Shown piece by piece: positions 33,858-42,831 of a stretch of DNA of 64,000 nucleotides. Below the pieces are notes generated by a model. That model had not been told where the DNA came from. It made no database searches and was given only the letters and a program-made list of their open reading frames with translations. Source of the DNA: Lewinellaceae bacterium (GTDB taxonomy: Bacteria; Bacteroidota; Bacteroidia; Chitinophagales; Saprospiraceae). Numbering within the stretch: position 1 is the stretch's first letter; every line of letters starts with the position of its first letter. The DNA is taken from contig JACJYR010000001.1 of NCBI GenBank assembly GCA_020636005.1, positions 2,670,501 to 2,734,500 of the forward strand, written 5' to 3'. The translations under genes and the position numbers were made by a program.

Positions 33858-34997
33858 ATGTATATTTCAAAACAACAGGCACCTGCAAGAGAAGGCATCA
33901 CGGTGCAGGCCCCCGGCCGTATCAACATCATCGGGGAACACACGGACTACAACGACGGCTTTGTGCTGCCTGCCGCCATTGATAAAAAAACCACGGTGAT
34001 GATACGCCGCAACGGGACATCTTCCACTGCAAACCTGACCGATTCCAAGCAGCAAAAATCCTTTTCCTTCGACCTCCGGAATTTTGCCCCGCACGAAAAA
34101 GGGTGGCACAACTATGTCATGGGCGTGGTGCATGAACTGCAAGTGCTGGGCGCTGAAATCGGCGGCTTCGATGCCGGATTCCGGGGCGACGTGCCCATCG
34201 GCAGCGGCATGAGCTCGTCGGCGGCGCTGGAGTGCAGTTTCGCCGTTGCCTTGAACGAACTGTTCCAGCTCGGCTTCGATAAATGGCAGCTCATCAAAGC
34301 ATCGCAGATGGCCGAGCACCATTTCGTCGGCATCAAATGCGGCATCATGGACCAGTTCGCCAGCGTGATGGGCAGGCACGACCAAGTCATGCTGCTGGAC
34401 TGCCGCAGCCTGGAGTTCCAATATTTTCCGTTTGAACCCGGCGACTATCAACTGCTGCTTCTGAACTCCAATGTGTCCCACTCGCTCGCCTCTTCGGAGT
34501 ACAACACACGTCGCAGTGAATGCGAGGAAGGAGTCGCTATCTTGAAAAAGGAAATCCCGGAAATCACCAACCTTCGGGATGTGGGCCTGGGGCAGTTATT
34601 GGCCTGCAGGGCCAAATTGCCGGAGCCTGTTTTCCGCCGTTGCCACCATGTCGTTGCTGAAAACCTACGGGTACTGGATGCCGCCAAATCCTTGCTGGAC
34701 AACAACTTTAAAAAGTTGGGCGAACTGATGTACCAGTCGCATTTCAGCCTCCAGAACGACTACGAGGTGAGCTGCCCGGAGCTTGATTTTTTGGTAACCC
34801 AAACGCTTGAAAAAGCATACATCCCCGGCAGCAGGATGATGGGCGGCGGCTTTGGCGGCTGTACCATCAACATCGTCGAAAAGCAACGGGTGGGCGAGTT
34901 CGTGGAGCAGGTATCGAAAAGCTACCGCAACCAGTTTGGCATTGACCTCACGCCCATCAAGGTAGCCATCGAGGACGGCGCCAAAATTTTGCAATGA
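33858..34997 (+). CDS. galK: Galactokinase
   Basis: The 379-residue GHMP kinase phosphorylates galactose to galactose 1-phosphate, the first committed step of the Leloir pathway. The galactokinase signature GRINIIGEHTDYNDGFVLP is at 20-38, the ATP-binding loop PIGSGMSSSAALE at 113-125, and the GHMP C-terminal motif MMGGGFGGCTINIV near residue 330. The aspartate in CGIMDQFASVMG completes the active site. All motifs are intact. The next enzyme in the pathway, GalT, survives only as a frameshifted fragment directly downstream, so galactose use here needs another galT copy or a different route. Confidence 0.96.
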   Translation: MYISKQQAPAREGITVQAPGRINIIGEHTDYNDGFVLPAAIDKKTTVMIRRNGTSSTANLTDSKQQKSFSFDLRNFAPHEKGWHNYVMGVVHELQVLGAEIGGFDAGFRGDVPIGSGMSSSAALECSFAVALNELFQLGFDKWQLIKASQMAEHHFVGIKCGIMDQFASVMGRHDQVMLLDCRSLEFQYFPFEPGDYQLLLLNSNVSHSLASSEYNTRRSECEEGVAILKKEIPEITNLRDVGLGQLLACRAKLPEPVFRRCHHVVAENLRVLDAAKSLLDNNFKKLGELMYQSHFSLQNDYEVSCPELDFLVTQTLEKAYIPGSRMMGGGFGGCTINIVEKQRVGEFVEQVSKSYRNQFGIDLTPIKVAIEDGAKILQ

Positions 34998-35043
34998 TAA
35001 AATTCTGATTCCCCAACCCGCTGCCCTGCCGCCCAACTTTTCC

Positions 35044-35276
35044 GATGACCCGCACCGCCGCTAAAATATCCCGACCAGGAAATGGGTGCTCCTGCCGCAC
35101 ACAGCGCCCCTGGCAGGGCAAGACCGGAAAAACAGCCGGATAGGAAGCGGCACCGTGACGACCCCTCGTGCTACCCCTTTCCCGGCAACACGAGGGCGGG
35201 CGGCCACCAAAACCCGCAATACGCCGATGTTTTCGTTTTCACCAACGATTTTGCCGTACTCAAGCCCGATAAATGA
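35044..35276 (+). pseudogene. galT: Remnant of galT (galactose-1-phosphate uridylyltransferase), N-terminal part
   Basis: Directly behind galK, one frame reads DPHRR-stop-NIPTRKWVLLPHTAPLAGQ, which matches the GalT start (HRRYNPLTGEWVLVSPHR...W.GQ) with a stop codon in place of the usual Tyr. From about 35130 a second frame carries on with DPSCYPFPGNTRAGG, then NPQYADVFVFTNDFAVL, the CxxCPGNTRxGG zinc/uridyl region of GalT with one cysteine lost. So the fragment has at least one nonsense change and one frameshift, and it ends after about 75 codons where a 345-residue enzyme is expected. The galK-galT order is the normal operon arrangement. Confidence 0.8.
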
Positions 35277-35588
35277 AAAATGCGGGCTGGTGTACGCCCC
35301 GACTGCTTTCGAAGAGTGGCAGGCCATTGCAAGGAAGCATGGTTTAAAATAACTTGGGCCGAATTTCAAACTGGTCGTGCTATGATGCTGAAAGACTACC
35401 TGCCTGATTTGCCGCTGCGCACTGAAATACAGGTAGTCGAGTGCTGGAATTTACAAAATTTTGGAGGGGTCGGCATATGGATGTAAAGGTTCGGCGGCAT
35501 GAGTTTTTTCTCTGCGGCAGCGACGAGGAAGCCGTTGCCCTGGATGTTACGGGCAATTGGATAGGAATTCGCAATTTGAAATATCCTT
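35277..35588. other. Non-coding stretch after galT remnant
   Basis: Frames here are short and shifted. One ends with LVYAPTAFEEWQAIARKHGL and a stop, which reads like the true C-terminus of some protein I cannot name, so it may be another gene remnant. The rest shows nothing. Confidence 0.35.
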
Positions 35589-35924
35589 TGAAAAAATCAG
35601 GAAGGCCCTGCAAACCGTGCTTTAAAACCGCTGTTTTCCCCAAAAAATCCAGTCATGAAAAACATTGCCGTTTTACTCATCTTCCTTTTTCAAACCGGCC
35701 TGACGGCCCAAACCACGAGGTATTTCGAATTTTCAGTGCCCGATTGTGGTCACGGCAACTGGCAGGACACTTCCTTCATCGCCGCTACTGATGACCCGGC
35801 CGTCATCGCCGATGTGCTCGAAGATATGTCAAAACCCTTCGAGGAGCGCCGCTTCATCATCGGCCCCATCGCCTATGGCCATGGCGGCCACAATCACAAC
35901 GCCGGCCATTGGTTTCTCTGGCAT
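35589..35924 (+). repeat. Direct repeat, copy 1 (336 bp)
   Basis: This segment is nearly identical to 42498-42831, including 65 bases upstream of the shared ATG. It differs at scattered positions and by a 3-base indel. It stops abruptly at GGCAT, where the two copies diverge. Confidence 0.88.
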
Positions 35925-35951
35925 ACACCTCCCAATTCCCCAATTCCCTAA
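35655..35951 (+). pseudogene. Truncated copy of secreted protein gene (see 42565-43248)
   Basis: The frame begins with the same signal peptide as the full copy (MKNIAVLLIFLFQTGLTAQ) and follows it for about 90 residues (CGHGNWQDTS, EERRFIIGPIAYGHGGHNHN, GHWFLWH). It then runs into unrelated sequence and stops after TPPNSPIP. The 130 residues that carry the T9SS sorting domain in the full copy are missing, so even if made it could not be exported by T9SS. The junction coincides with a short CCAATTCCCCAATTCCC tract that also ends the neighbouring convergent gene. Confidence 0.82.
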
Positions 35952-35952
35952 C

Positions 35953-37707
35953 TCACTCCACCACCAGCCGCTGCTGCCACTGCTCCAGTCCGACCATGAC
36001 CTCTGCCAGGTACACCCCGGCAGGTAGCCCGTCCAGCCCGATGCTGGTGCGGAAGGCATTGCCTTCCAGCGACAGCACCTGTGTTTTCATTTGTTTTCCG
36101 AGAAGGTCATACAGGGTAAGGGTAGCCTCGCCAGCGTAGTCGGACTCAAGGGCAAGGGTGACGTTGCCCGTGGCCGGGTTGGGGAAGAGGCGGATGCCGC
36201 TGCCTGCTCCTCTCATTTCCACACTGATGACTTTGGAAAATTCGGAAGCGCCATCGAAATCCTCTTGCTGGAGGCGGTAGTAGTTCAGGCCGGACAGCGG
36301 CCGCTCGTCGGTGTAGGTGTAGGATTGCTCGGCTTGGGTGGTGCCGTGGCCGGGGACGAAGGTTAGGTCTTGCCAGTTTTTGCCATCGGGGGAGCGTTGG
36401 AGATGGAAGCCGGCGTTGTTGAGTTCGGAGGCGGTAAGCCAGTGGAGTAGAACGCTATTGTCAATCTGCAATGAAGCCCGAAACGCTGTAAGTTCGATTG
36501 GCAACAAAGAAAAACTCAATTGAAATTCTTTTGGATTCGAGGCATTAATAATAGAAAAAGTCCCCGAGTATCCGGTCGGCCAAGTTATAGTTGGACTACC
36601 AGTAAGGGCCCCGGTGGCCGTCAGAATGGTAAAAGTCGTAGTAGAAGGAGCTGTCCCCCCCACGAAACTGACCTCGATGCTTCCATTCACGGTAGCATCG
36701 CCAGTTACTGTGATTTGGTCAAAATTAGTGCAGGCGCTGCCATCGTCGAGTTCAATTTGCAAATTGCCATTGTTGGTTAAGCCGCCGTTGAAAGTCAAAC
36801 ATCCCGGCGAACTGCCGGGCGAAAGTGTTCCATTAGAGGGGATGGTCAAGTCCCCATTGAAAGTTCCAGAGCCTTTTATTGTTGAATTATTAGTAATGTT
36901 TACGATGTCATTGTTGGTGAAGATGCCATCGTTAATAAAATTGCCATTGTTGTCAAGATTGAAATTATTGTTATTGATTATTGTCCCAGTGTTGGTGTTG
37001 GTCAATGTACGGCCATTATTAATCAAGAGGGTACCACTAATACCAATGGTAATGGTGCCTTCATTGGTAGCTGTGTAGTTGGAGGTCAGTTTAAATGTTC
37101 CGCTGTTGATATTCAGGTTTGCACCAGCATAATTGATAAAAGAACCGACGCCCCCAGTTGAGTTGGAGGTGTTATGATTTATAATGCCATAATTATGGGT
37201 GCTTGTGGAGCTGTAAAACTGGAAAATACCACCTATGGTGATAGTGCCATAGTTGTTCAGTGTTTTTTTTTGATTAAAGTTGTTATAAGAACCGATTGTG
37301 CCATTATTTGTGATAATGCCATCGTTATTTGAAATATGAGCTCGGTTACCACTAGTATTTAGGGTTCCATCAGGCTCGATATCCACAGTGCCAGTAATAT
37401 TTAGGATAAGTGAGGAGGCGGCACCAGAGCTTTTGGTTAGGGTCAAAGTTTTAGAAGATTTGACGGTAAGTGACCCATTTAAAAATTGGTGGGCCGTCAT
37501 TGTGTATGTACAATTTGCATTAATAATAATCTCGTCTCCCGCTGGTAAAGTCAGCGGAGGTACAGTCCCGGTGCTCCATTTGGAAGCTGTTGACCAACTC
37601 CCTGAGCTTTGAAAGGTGTAAGTAGTGGCAGTAGTTGTGTTGGCTACAATTAGCATCAAGCACATTGGGAGGTAGAGTGCAAAATGGGTAAACAATTTCT
37701 TTTTCAT
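35953..37707 (-). CDS. Secreted Asn/Thr/Gly-rich repeat protein with T9SS sorting domain
   Basis: The 584-residue protein has a signal peptide and a GSWSTASKWSTGTVPP opening (a G8/filamentous-haemagglutinin-like entry). A long Asn/Thr/Gly-rich region follows, with many short strands such as NNGTIGSYNNF and NYGTITIGG (residues 120-310), which is expected to form a beta-solenoid. After GTLSPGSSPGCLTF, typical of autotransporter-like passenger ends, come a fibronectin-like domain (LLHWLTASELNNAGFHLQRS) and a T9SS type A sorting domain (LFPNPATGNVTLALESD, ending QQRLVVE). It is probably a surface adhesin or matrix protein. The repeat half of the gene is much richer in A/T than the C-terminal half. 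Confidence 0.85.
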   Translation of the reverse strand: MKKKLFTHFALYLPMCLMLIVANTTTATTYTFQSSGSWSTASKWSTGTVPPLTLPAGDEIIINANCTYTMTAHQFLNGSLTVKSSKTLTLTKSSGAASSLILNITGTVDIEPDGTLNTSGNRAHISNNDGIITNNGTIGSYNNFNQKKTLNNYGTITIGGIFQFYSSTSTHNYGIINHNTSNSTGGVGSFINYAGANLNINSGTFKLTSNYTATNEGTITIGISGTLLINNGRTLTNTNTGTIINNNNFNLDNNGNFINDGIFTNNDIVNITNNSTIKGSGTFNGDLTIPSNGTLSPGSSPGCLTFNGGLTNNGNLQIELDDGSACTNFDQITVTGDATVNGSIEVSFVGGTAPSTTTFTILTATGALTGSPTITWPTGYSGTFSIINASNPKEFQLSFSLLPIELTAFRASLQIDNSVLLHWLTASELNNAGFHLQRSPDGKNWQDLTFVPGHGTTQAEQSYTYTDERPLSGLNYYRLQQEDFDGASEFSKVISVEMRGAGSGIRLFPNPATGNVTLALESDYAGEATLTLYDLLGKQMKTQVLSLEGNAFRTSIGLDGLPAGVYLAEVMVGLEQWQQRLVVE

Positions 37708-37811
37708 GCTCTTTGAAATTTAAGTAAAAAATAGTGACAGAGGGTAACCACCAGGCGGTTCACTTTAAAAATGAAATGAGTGCCCAGCAGTCTGGTCATC
37801 TGTTTAGCGGG

Positions 37812-37916
37812 CTATTCGGTCGAGCTGGTTTGGTGGCTTTTGTTTTCCCCTTTCTCCGGCCAGTTCAGCAGGATCAAGGCAAGGATGGAAGTGAAGAGGA
37901 GGATGAAGTCGTCCAT
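37812..37916 (-). CDS. Possible small membrane peptide (34 aa)
   Basis: The frame reads MDDFILLFTSILALILLNWP followed by a charged tail EKGENKSHQTSSTE. The single hydrophobic helix and basic/polar end fit a membrane microprotein. It lies alone between the T9SS protein and the hybrid sensor, on the same strand as both. Coding status is uncertain because of its size. Confidence 0.3.
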   Translation of the reverse strand: MDDFILLFTSILALILLNWPEKGENKSHQTSSTE

Positions 37917-38035
37917 GGTGTTTTCATTTGGTCTCCGTGAAATGATGGGACAAAGATGAGGTGGGACAGCAGGCACAAAACGGACAACTTGGGGGAACAA
38001 AACAGACATTTTGGGCCGTGGCGGCCCATTTTTGC

Positions 38036-41000
38036 TCAGGCAAGGTACTCCGAAGGCAGCACCCCGAACCGCTCCTGAAATAGCTTGGAAAAATACTTGG
38101 TGCTGGAAAAGCCAACGGCAGAACCAACCTCTTTCACCGAGGTGTACCTGCCCTCGTGGAGGAAATCACGGGCCTGTTGCAGGCGCATTTCCCGCAGGTA
38201 GTGGTTGGGCGTCAGTCCGGTGAGCTGCTTGAGGCGGCGGTTGAACTGGCGTTCGCTGAGGTGCATTTCGCTGGCCACCCAGTCCAGCTTGAACTGGGAA
38301 TCGCCCATTGTTTTCGAAAAAACGGCTTCCACCGCTTCCAGCCACTCGGCATCGGCAGCGGCGATGACGGGCTGCTCTGCGGTGCGTTGGACTTCTCCCG
38401 GTTCGGCCAGGGCGGCCGTGGCGAGCAGGCGCTCGTGGTAGTTGGCGAGCAGGTTCTGGATGCGGATTTTCAGTTCCTCCTCCACGAACGGTTTGGTCAA
38501 ATAATCGTCCACACCGATGCGCAGGGCCCGCAGTTTCACCCGCACGTCGGCCCGGGCGGTGAGCATGATGACGGGCAGGTGCCGGAAGCGGTTGTCGGAT
38601 TTGATTTTTTCCAAAAACTGGAAACCGTCCATGACGGGCATCATCAGGTCGGAGATAATCAGAGATGGTGAGCCGGTGAGCGGGGTGAGCGGGTGAGCGG
38701 GATGAGAAGTGAGCTCGCTGCTGGCTTCCAACATATCGAGCGCAGCCCGGCCGTTTTCGGCGGTCAGTACATGGTAGTCGTCTTCCAGCAGCACTTCGAG
38801 GTAGGCCCGCAGCTCGGGGTTGTCCTCCACCACTAGCACGGTGGTTTTAGGTGACTGGTGATCGGTGATTGGTGACTGGGCAGATACGGGAACTGCCGAA
38901 GGTTCCGTTGTCTCGGTCAATTCCAAGGCTTTTTCTTCGGTGCCGTTCGTGCTCCCAGTCACCAATCCCCCATCACCAGTCACCACTTTTTTCGGAAACT
39001 GGAAGTAAAAAACGCTGCCTTTGCCGTTCCGATAGCTATCGGGACTTTCGGCCCAGACCTTGCCCTCCAGCAGCGCCGCCAGCTCGGCGGCCAGCGACAG
39101 ACCGATGCCGGTACCGCCTTGCACCGGAGCATCGGGTTGTTGGGACTGGTAGAAGCGGTCGAAAATGTGCGGCAGGTCGTCGGGGTGGATGCCGGGGCCA
39201 GTGTCGTGCACGCTCACGAGGAGGGACTCCACCTCGTCCTGCACCACCAGCTCCACCCGGCCGCCGGCGGGGGTGAACTTGAGGGCATTGGACAGGAAGT
39301 TGTGAATGATTTTCTCGAATTTCCCTGTGTCGAGCAGGATGTGCAGGTCGGGGTCGGCCCGGTACTCAAAGTGCAGCCGTACCGATTCGCTGTCGCTGAA
39401 CGAACGGAACTGGGAGAGCATGGGCTGTAGGTACTCCCGGAAATTTACGGCCTCTTCACACACTTCCAACCGCCCGGTTTCCATTTTTGACAAATCCAGG
39501 ATTTCGTTGACCAGTTTGAGCAGGTGCTGGCTGTTGTTGCGCACAAATTCGAGCAGCTTACGCTCCTTCTTCGGGCGGTCAGTTTCTTTTTTCAAAATGC
39601 TGTCCAACGGCCCAATCATGAGCGTGAGCGGGGTGCGCAGCTCGTGGCTCACGTTGGCAAAAAAGCGGGACTTGAGCCGTTCGAGCGACTGGAGTTCCTC
39701 CGCCTGTTTTTCGATGACGGCCTTGTCCTCCTGGATTTTCCGGGTGCGCTCGCCCACTGTTTTTTCAAGCTCCCGCTGGCGCTCCCGCAATTGCCGGGTG
39801 CGTATTTTGAAAAACAAAAATGCGCCCGCCAGCAGCGCAACGATGGCTAAAACGATGAACCAGACCTGCAAATAAAATGGCCGCAGCACCGTGACGGGGA
39901 GGCGCAGTTGGCTCGCCGACCAATGCCCCCGGGCGTCCTGCGCTTTGATTTGCAGTTCGTATTTGCCGTAAGGCAAACGCCCGAAGCGGAGGGTGCGCTC
40001 GGAGGTGTACTCCCACTCGTCGCCCATGCCCGTGAAGCGGTAGGCGTAGCGGTTTTTCGAAACGTCGTTGAAATTGAGCAGCGCCAGTTCGAGGCGAAAA
40101 AAACGGTCGTCGGGGTGCAGCACAATTTCTCTGTTTATTAAAAGTCCAGCCGTCCGCTCCACCATGCGGTTTTCCTTCCCGTCGAACTGTTGGTAGGCCG
40201 TGATGCGGAGCGGTGGGTCGCTTTCGGCGGTCATCCCCGGCAGTTCGGAAGGGTGGAACGAAACGCCCCCGTTGATGGTACCGAAAAACAACTCACCATC
40301 GGCCGCCCGGAAATGCGCCAGCCGGTTGAACTCGTTGTTCGGCAGGCCGTCGGCGGTGAGGAACGTCTGCACCTCGCCCGTTTTTTGGTGGAAACGCATG
40401 ATGCCCTGGTCGCTGCTCAGCCAGAGGTTGCCTTTCCCGTCCGGGTACACGGCGTAGATAACGTCGTTGGAAAGGCCGTCGAGGGTGGTGAATTGATGGA
40501 CTGGGGAATCAGGGAATTGAGGAATTGAGGAATTGGGGGATTGGTTATCCTTGTTTCCGACTGCCAACTGAATCAGCCCACCACCGCCAGTAGCGAGCCA
40601 GAAAGTGCCATCGGCATCTTCATAAAAATGGTAAACGACATCGTGCGGGATTTGGAAGGGTCCCTCTCCGTTTTTGGAATATTGGGAGATGATGCCCCGT
40701 TCTCGGTCAGCTTCGAAAAAACCTTTATTGGTGCAGAGCCAGATATGCCCGTTCCGGCTGGCGGCGATGTGGGTGATGTGGGCGGTGCGGAGGTCATCAA
40801 AACCATTGTATTTCCCGAAGGGCAGAGCCGCTTTTTTTGTCAAATCAAAAACCCGCAGTCCGTTCTCCGTGCCAAGCCAGAGGGTGTTTTCGGAGATTTG
40901 AAAAATGGCCCAGGGATAAGTTCCGATGGGCCAACGCCCGACGGCAAGTCCCTGCCTATCCATGAGGCCCAGTCCCCGGGATTGGCCGAAAGCAAAACGT

Positions 41001-42439
41001 CCGTCCCGCAATTTGAACAGTGCCTGGTTTCCGAAACCCTGCTCTGAAAAGTCCAGTTGTTTCACCTGTCCGGTCGCCCGGTCGATGATGGCCGGGCCAA
41101 GTGGCTCCACGTTGAGGATGATTTTTTCCTCATCGGCATAAATGCCCCGGATGGCGTTCCGGTTGCCTTCCCCACTTTGCAGGTGGTTTTGGAAAGGATT
41201 TTTGCGGATGCTGATTCTTTGGAGGCCAAAGTCGTCCCCGGTCCAGAGGTCGCCCTGTTGGGTCAAAAAGCAGGCCCGGAAGGTGCTGGTAGCCTCATTG
41301 ATTTGACGGTTAGGGAGACTGTAAATCAGGTCGCCGTTTACATTATAAAAGGAAAAATCATCGTACAAAATATCCTCCCCGATGCTTTGCACATCTGCTG
41401 TCGGCAGTAACGATGGGTACCAGTAGTTTGCGGGGAAAGTCCGCTGTTCCCCCGTTCGGTCAATCATGAATGCCCGTTTTTTTGCATACTTGTCGGTGTC
41501 CCAATCAAAATAGACGAACGGGAAGGCATCGCTTTGGATGGAGCGGTTGAACTGTAAAAGGTTGCTGTGCCGGAAATGCCGCAGCGGCCGGCCCTCCCAG
41601 TCCAGTTCCATCATCCGGTGGTCAGCGGTGAATATCCAGATACTCGGACCGGCTGCAATCAACGAACGCCCGAAGTTGCTGCTGGTCTGGTAATCGAACA
41701 GTTCCGTTTCCTTCAGTTCCACCACCTTTACGCCCCGGTCGGGATGGTAGGTAAAAATGTCACGAGCAGTCAACTTGGCCAGTAAAGTCTGGTCGGTGGA
41801 AGCAATTACCCAACCTGCCGGATGAGCCGTGGGAACGGTTTGCTGAGGGCCAAATTTTTCCGAAAAAGTCGTGAGTTCCCTTGTCACCGGGTTCCAGATG
41901 TCGAAATCCTCGTAAGGCGGGATGGGCAGTAGCCAAAACCACCCCTCCGCATCTTCGAGGATGCGCCAGATGTTGTCGTGAAGAAAATGGTCGGTGCGGG
42001 TGTTGAAGGTCTGGAATTGGTAGCCATCGAAGCGGCTCAGGCCCTGTGGTGTTCCCACCCAAACGAAGCCCCGGCGGCACTGGTAGACGGCATTGACTTC
42101 CCGGTGCGGCAGGCCGTCTTCCACGCTGTAGGATTGTTTGTGGAAGATAAAATCCTGCCCTGTGACGCGCAGTGTGGAAAGCAGGAAAATGCAGATGAAT
42201 GGGATGTGTTTAAGTGTCGTTACCAAAGGTATTCGTTCAGAGTTGGGCTGGCTGAACGGGGCTTCTGCAAAGCTAAGTTTTTTGGCTGCAACTGAGGTAT
42301 CGCTCAATACCTTTGACCTTGCTGATATCCGCATTGATTTAAAATGGAACCCGGCGATTCCGGTGCCGGGGTTTGTGGTGGGTTTTTGGTTTAACGTTGG
42401 CAGGGGGTTCCGAACCCTGTTGACGTTTCGGCCCGGCAT
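38036..42439 (-). CDS. Hybrid two-component sensor-regulator (HTCS: propeller sensor, kinase, receiver, AraC)
   Basis: The protein is up to 1467 residues. Domains in order: signal peptide, two seven-bladed Reg_prop beta-propellers (about 95-740; repeats like GFVWVGTPQGLSRFDGY and GHIWLCTNKGFF), a Y_Y_Y domain (to about 830), one membrane helix (VWFIVLAIVALLAGAFLFF), HisKA with SHELRTPLTL, HATPase (DTGPGIHPDDLPHIFD and GGTGIGLSLAAEL), a receiver (SDLMMPVMDGFQF, LTKPF) and an AraC DNA-binding domain at the C-terminus. Such proteins usually sense oligosaccharides and switch on nearby utilisation genes, but no SusC/SusD pair is present here. The ATG at 42439 leaves 75 residues before the signal peptide; an in-frame TTG at 42226 is a better start. 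Four short repeat-derived insertions interrupt it. Confidence 0.93.
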   Translation of the reverse strand: MPGRNVNRVRNPLPTLNQKPTTNPGTGIAGFHFKSMRISARSKVLSDTSVAAKKLSFAEAPFSQPNSERIPLVTTLKHIPFICIFLLSTLRVTGQDFIFHKQSYSVEDGLPHREVNAVYQCRRGFVWVGTPQGLSRFDGYQFQTFNTRTDHFLHDNIWRILEDAEGWFWLLPIPPYEDFDIWNPVTRELTTFSEKFGPQQTVPTAHPAGWVIASTDQTLLAKLTARDIFTYHPDRGVKVVELKETELFDYQTSSNFGRSLIAAGPSIWIFTADHRMMELDWEGRPLRHFRHSNLLQFNRSIQSDAFPFVYFDWDTDKYAKKRAFMIDRTGEQRTFPANYWYPSLLPTADVQSIGEDILYDDFSFYNVNGDLIYSLPNRQINEATSTFRACFLTQQGDLWTGDDFGLQRISIRKNPFQNHLQSGEGNRNAIRGIYADEEKIILNVEPLGPAIIDRATGQVKQLDFSEQGFGNQALFKLRDGRFAFGQSRGLGLMDRQGLAVGRWPIGTYPWAIFQISENTLWLGTENGLRVFDLTKKAALPFGKYNGFDDLRTAHITHIAASRNGHIWLCTNKGFFEADRERGIISQYSKNGEGPFQIPHDVVYHFYEDADGTFWLATGGGGLIQLAVGNKDNQSPNSSIPQFPDSPVHQFTTLDGLSNDVIYAVYPDGKGNLWLSSDQGIMRFHQKTGEVQTFLTADGLPNNEFNRLAHFRAADGELFFGTINGGVSFHPSELPGMTAESDPPLRITAYQQFDGKENRMVERTAGLLINREIVLHPDDRFFRLELALLNFNDVSKNRYAYRFTGMGDEWEYTSERTLRFGRLPYGKYELQIKAQDARGHWSASQLRLPVTVLRPFYLQVWFIVLAIVALLAGAFLFFKIRTRQLRERQRELEKTVGERTRKIQEDKAVIEKQAEELQSLERLKSRFFANVSHELRTPLTLMIGPLDSILKKETDRPKKERKLLEFVRNNSQHLLKLVNEILDLSKMETGRLEVCEEAVNFREYLQPMLSQFRSFSDSESVRLHFEYRADPDLHILLDTGKFEKIIHNFLSNALKFTPAGGRVELVVQDEVESLLVSVHDTGPGIHPDDLPHIFDRFYQSQQPDAPVQGGTGIGLSLAAELAALLEGKVWAESPDSYRNGKGSVFYFQFPKKVVTGDGGLVTGSTNGTEEKALELTETTEPSAVPVSAQSPITDHQSPKTTVLVVEDNPELRAYLEVLLEDDYHVLTAENGRAALDMLEASSELTSHPAHPLTPLTGSPSLIISDLMMPVMDGFQFLEKIKSDNRFRHLPVIMLTARADVRVKLRALRIGVDDYLTKPFVEEELKIRIQNLLANYHERLLATAALAEPGEVQRTAEQPVIAAADAEWLEAVEAVFSKTMGDSQFKLDWVASEMHLSERQFNRRLKQLTGLTPNHYLREMRLQQARDFLHEGRYTSVKEVGSAVGFSSTKYFSKLFQERFGVLPSEYLA

Positions 42440-42497
42440 GCCTCTCCTCCGGCTTTGGATACGAGCGGTTGTTACCGTTTTATTTTGAAATTTCTAC

Positions 42498-42831
42498 TGA
42501 AAAAAATCAGGAAGGCCCTGCAAACCGTGTTTTAAAACCGCTGTTTTTCCAAAAAAATCCAACCATGAAAAACATTGCCGTTTTACTCATCTTCCTTTTT
42601 CAAACTGGCCTGACGGCCCAAACCACGAGGTATTTCGAATTTTCATTGATTTGCGGTCACGGCAACTGGCAGGATACTTCCCTCATCGCTGCTACCGATG
42701 ACCCTGCTGTCATCGCCGATGTGCTCGAAGATATTTCAAAACCCTTCGAGGAGCGCCGCTTCATCATCGGTCCCATCGCTTATGGCCATGGCGGCCACAA
42801 TCACAATGCCGGCCATTGGTTTCTCTGGCAT
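42498..42831 (+). repeat. Direct repeat, copy 2 (334 bp)
   Basis: Near-identical partner of 35589-35924, in the same orientation about 6.9 kb downstream. It covers the upstream region and the first half of the intact secreted-protein gene. Recombination between the two would delete the T9SS protein and the hybrid sensor. Confidence 0.88.
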
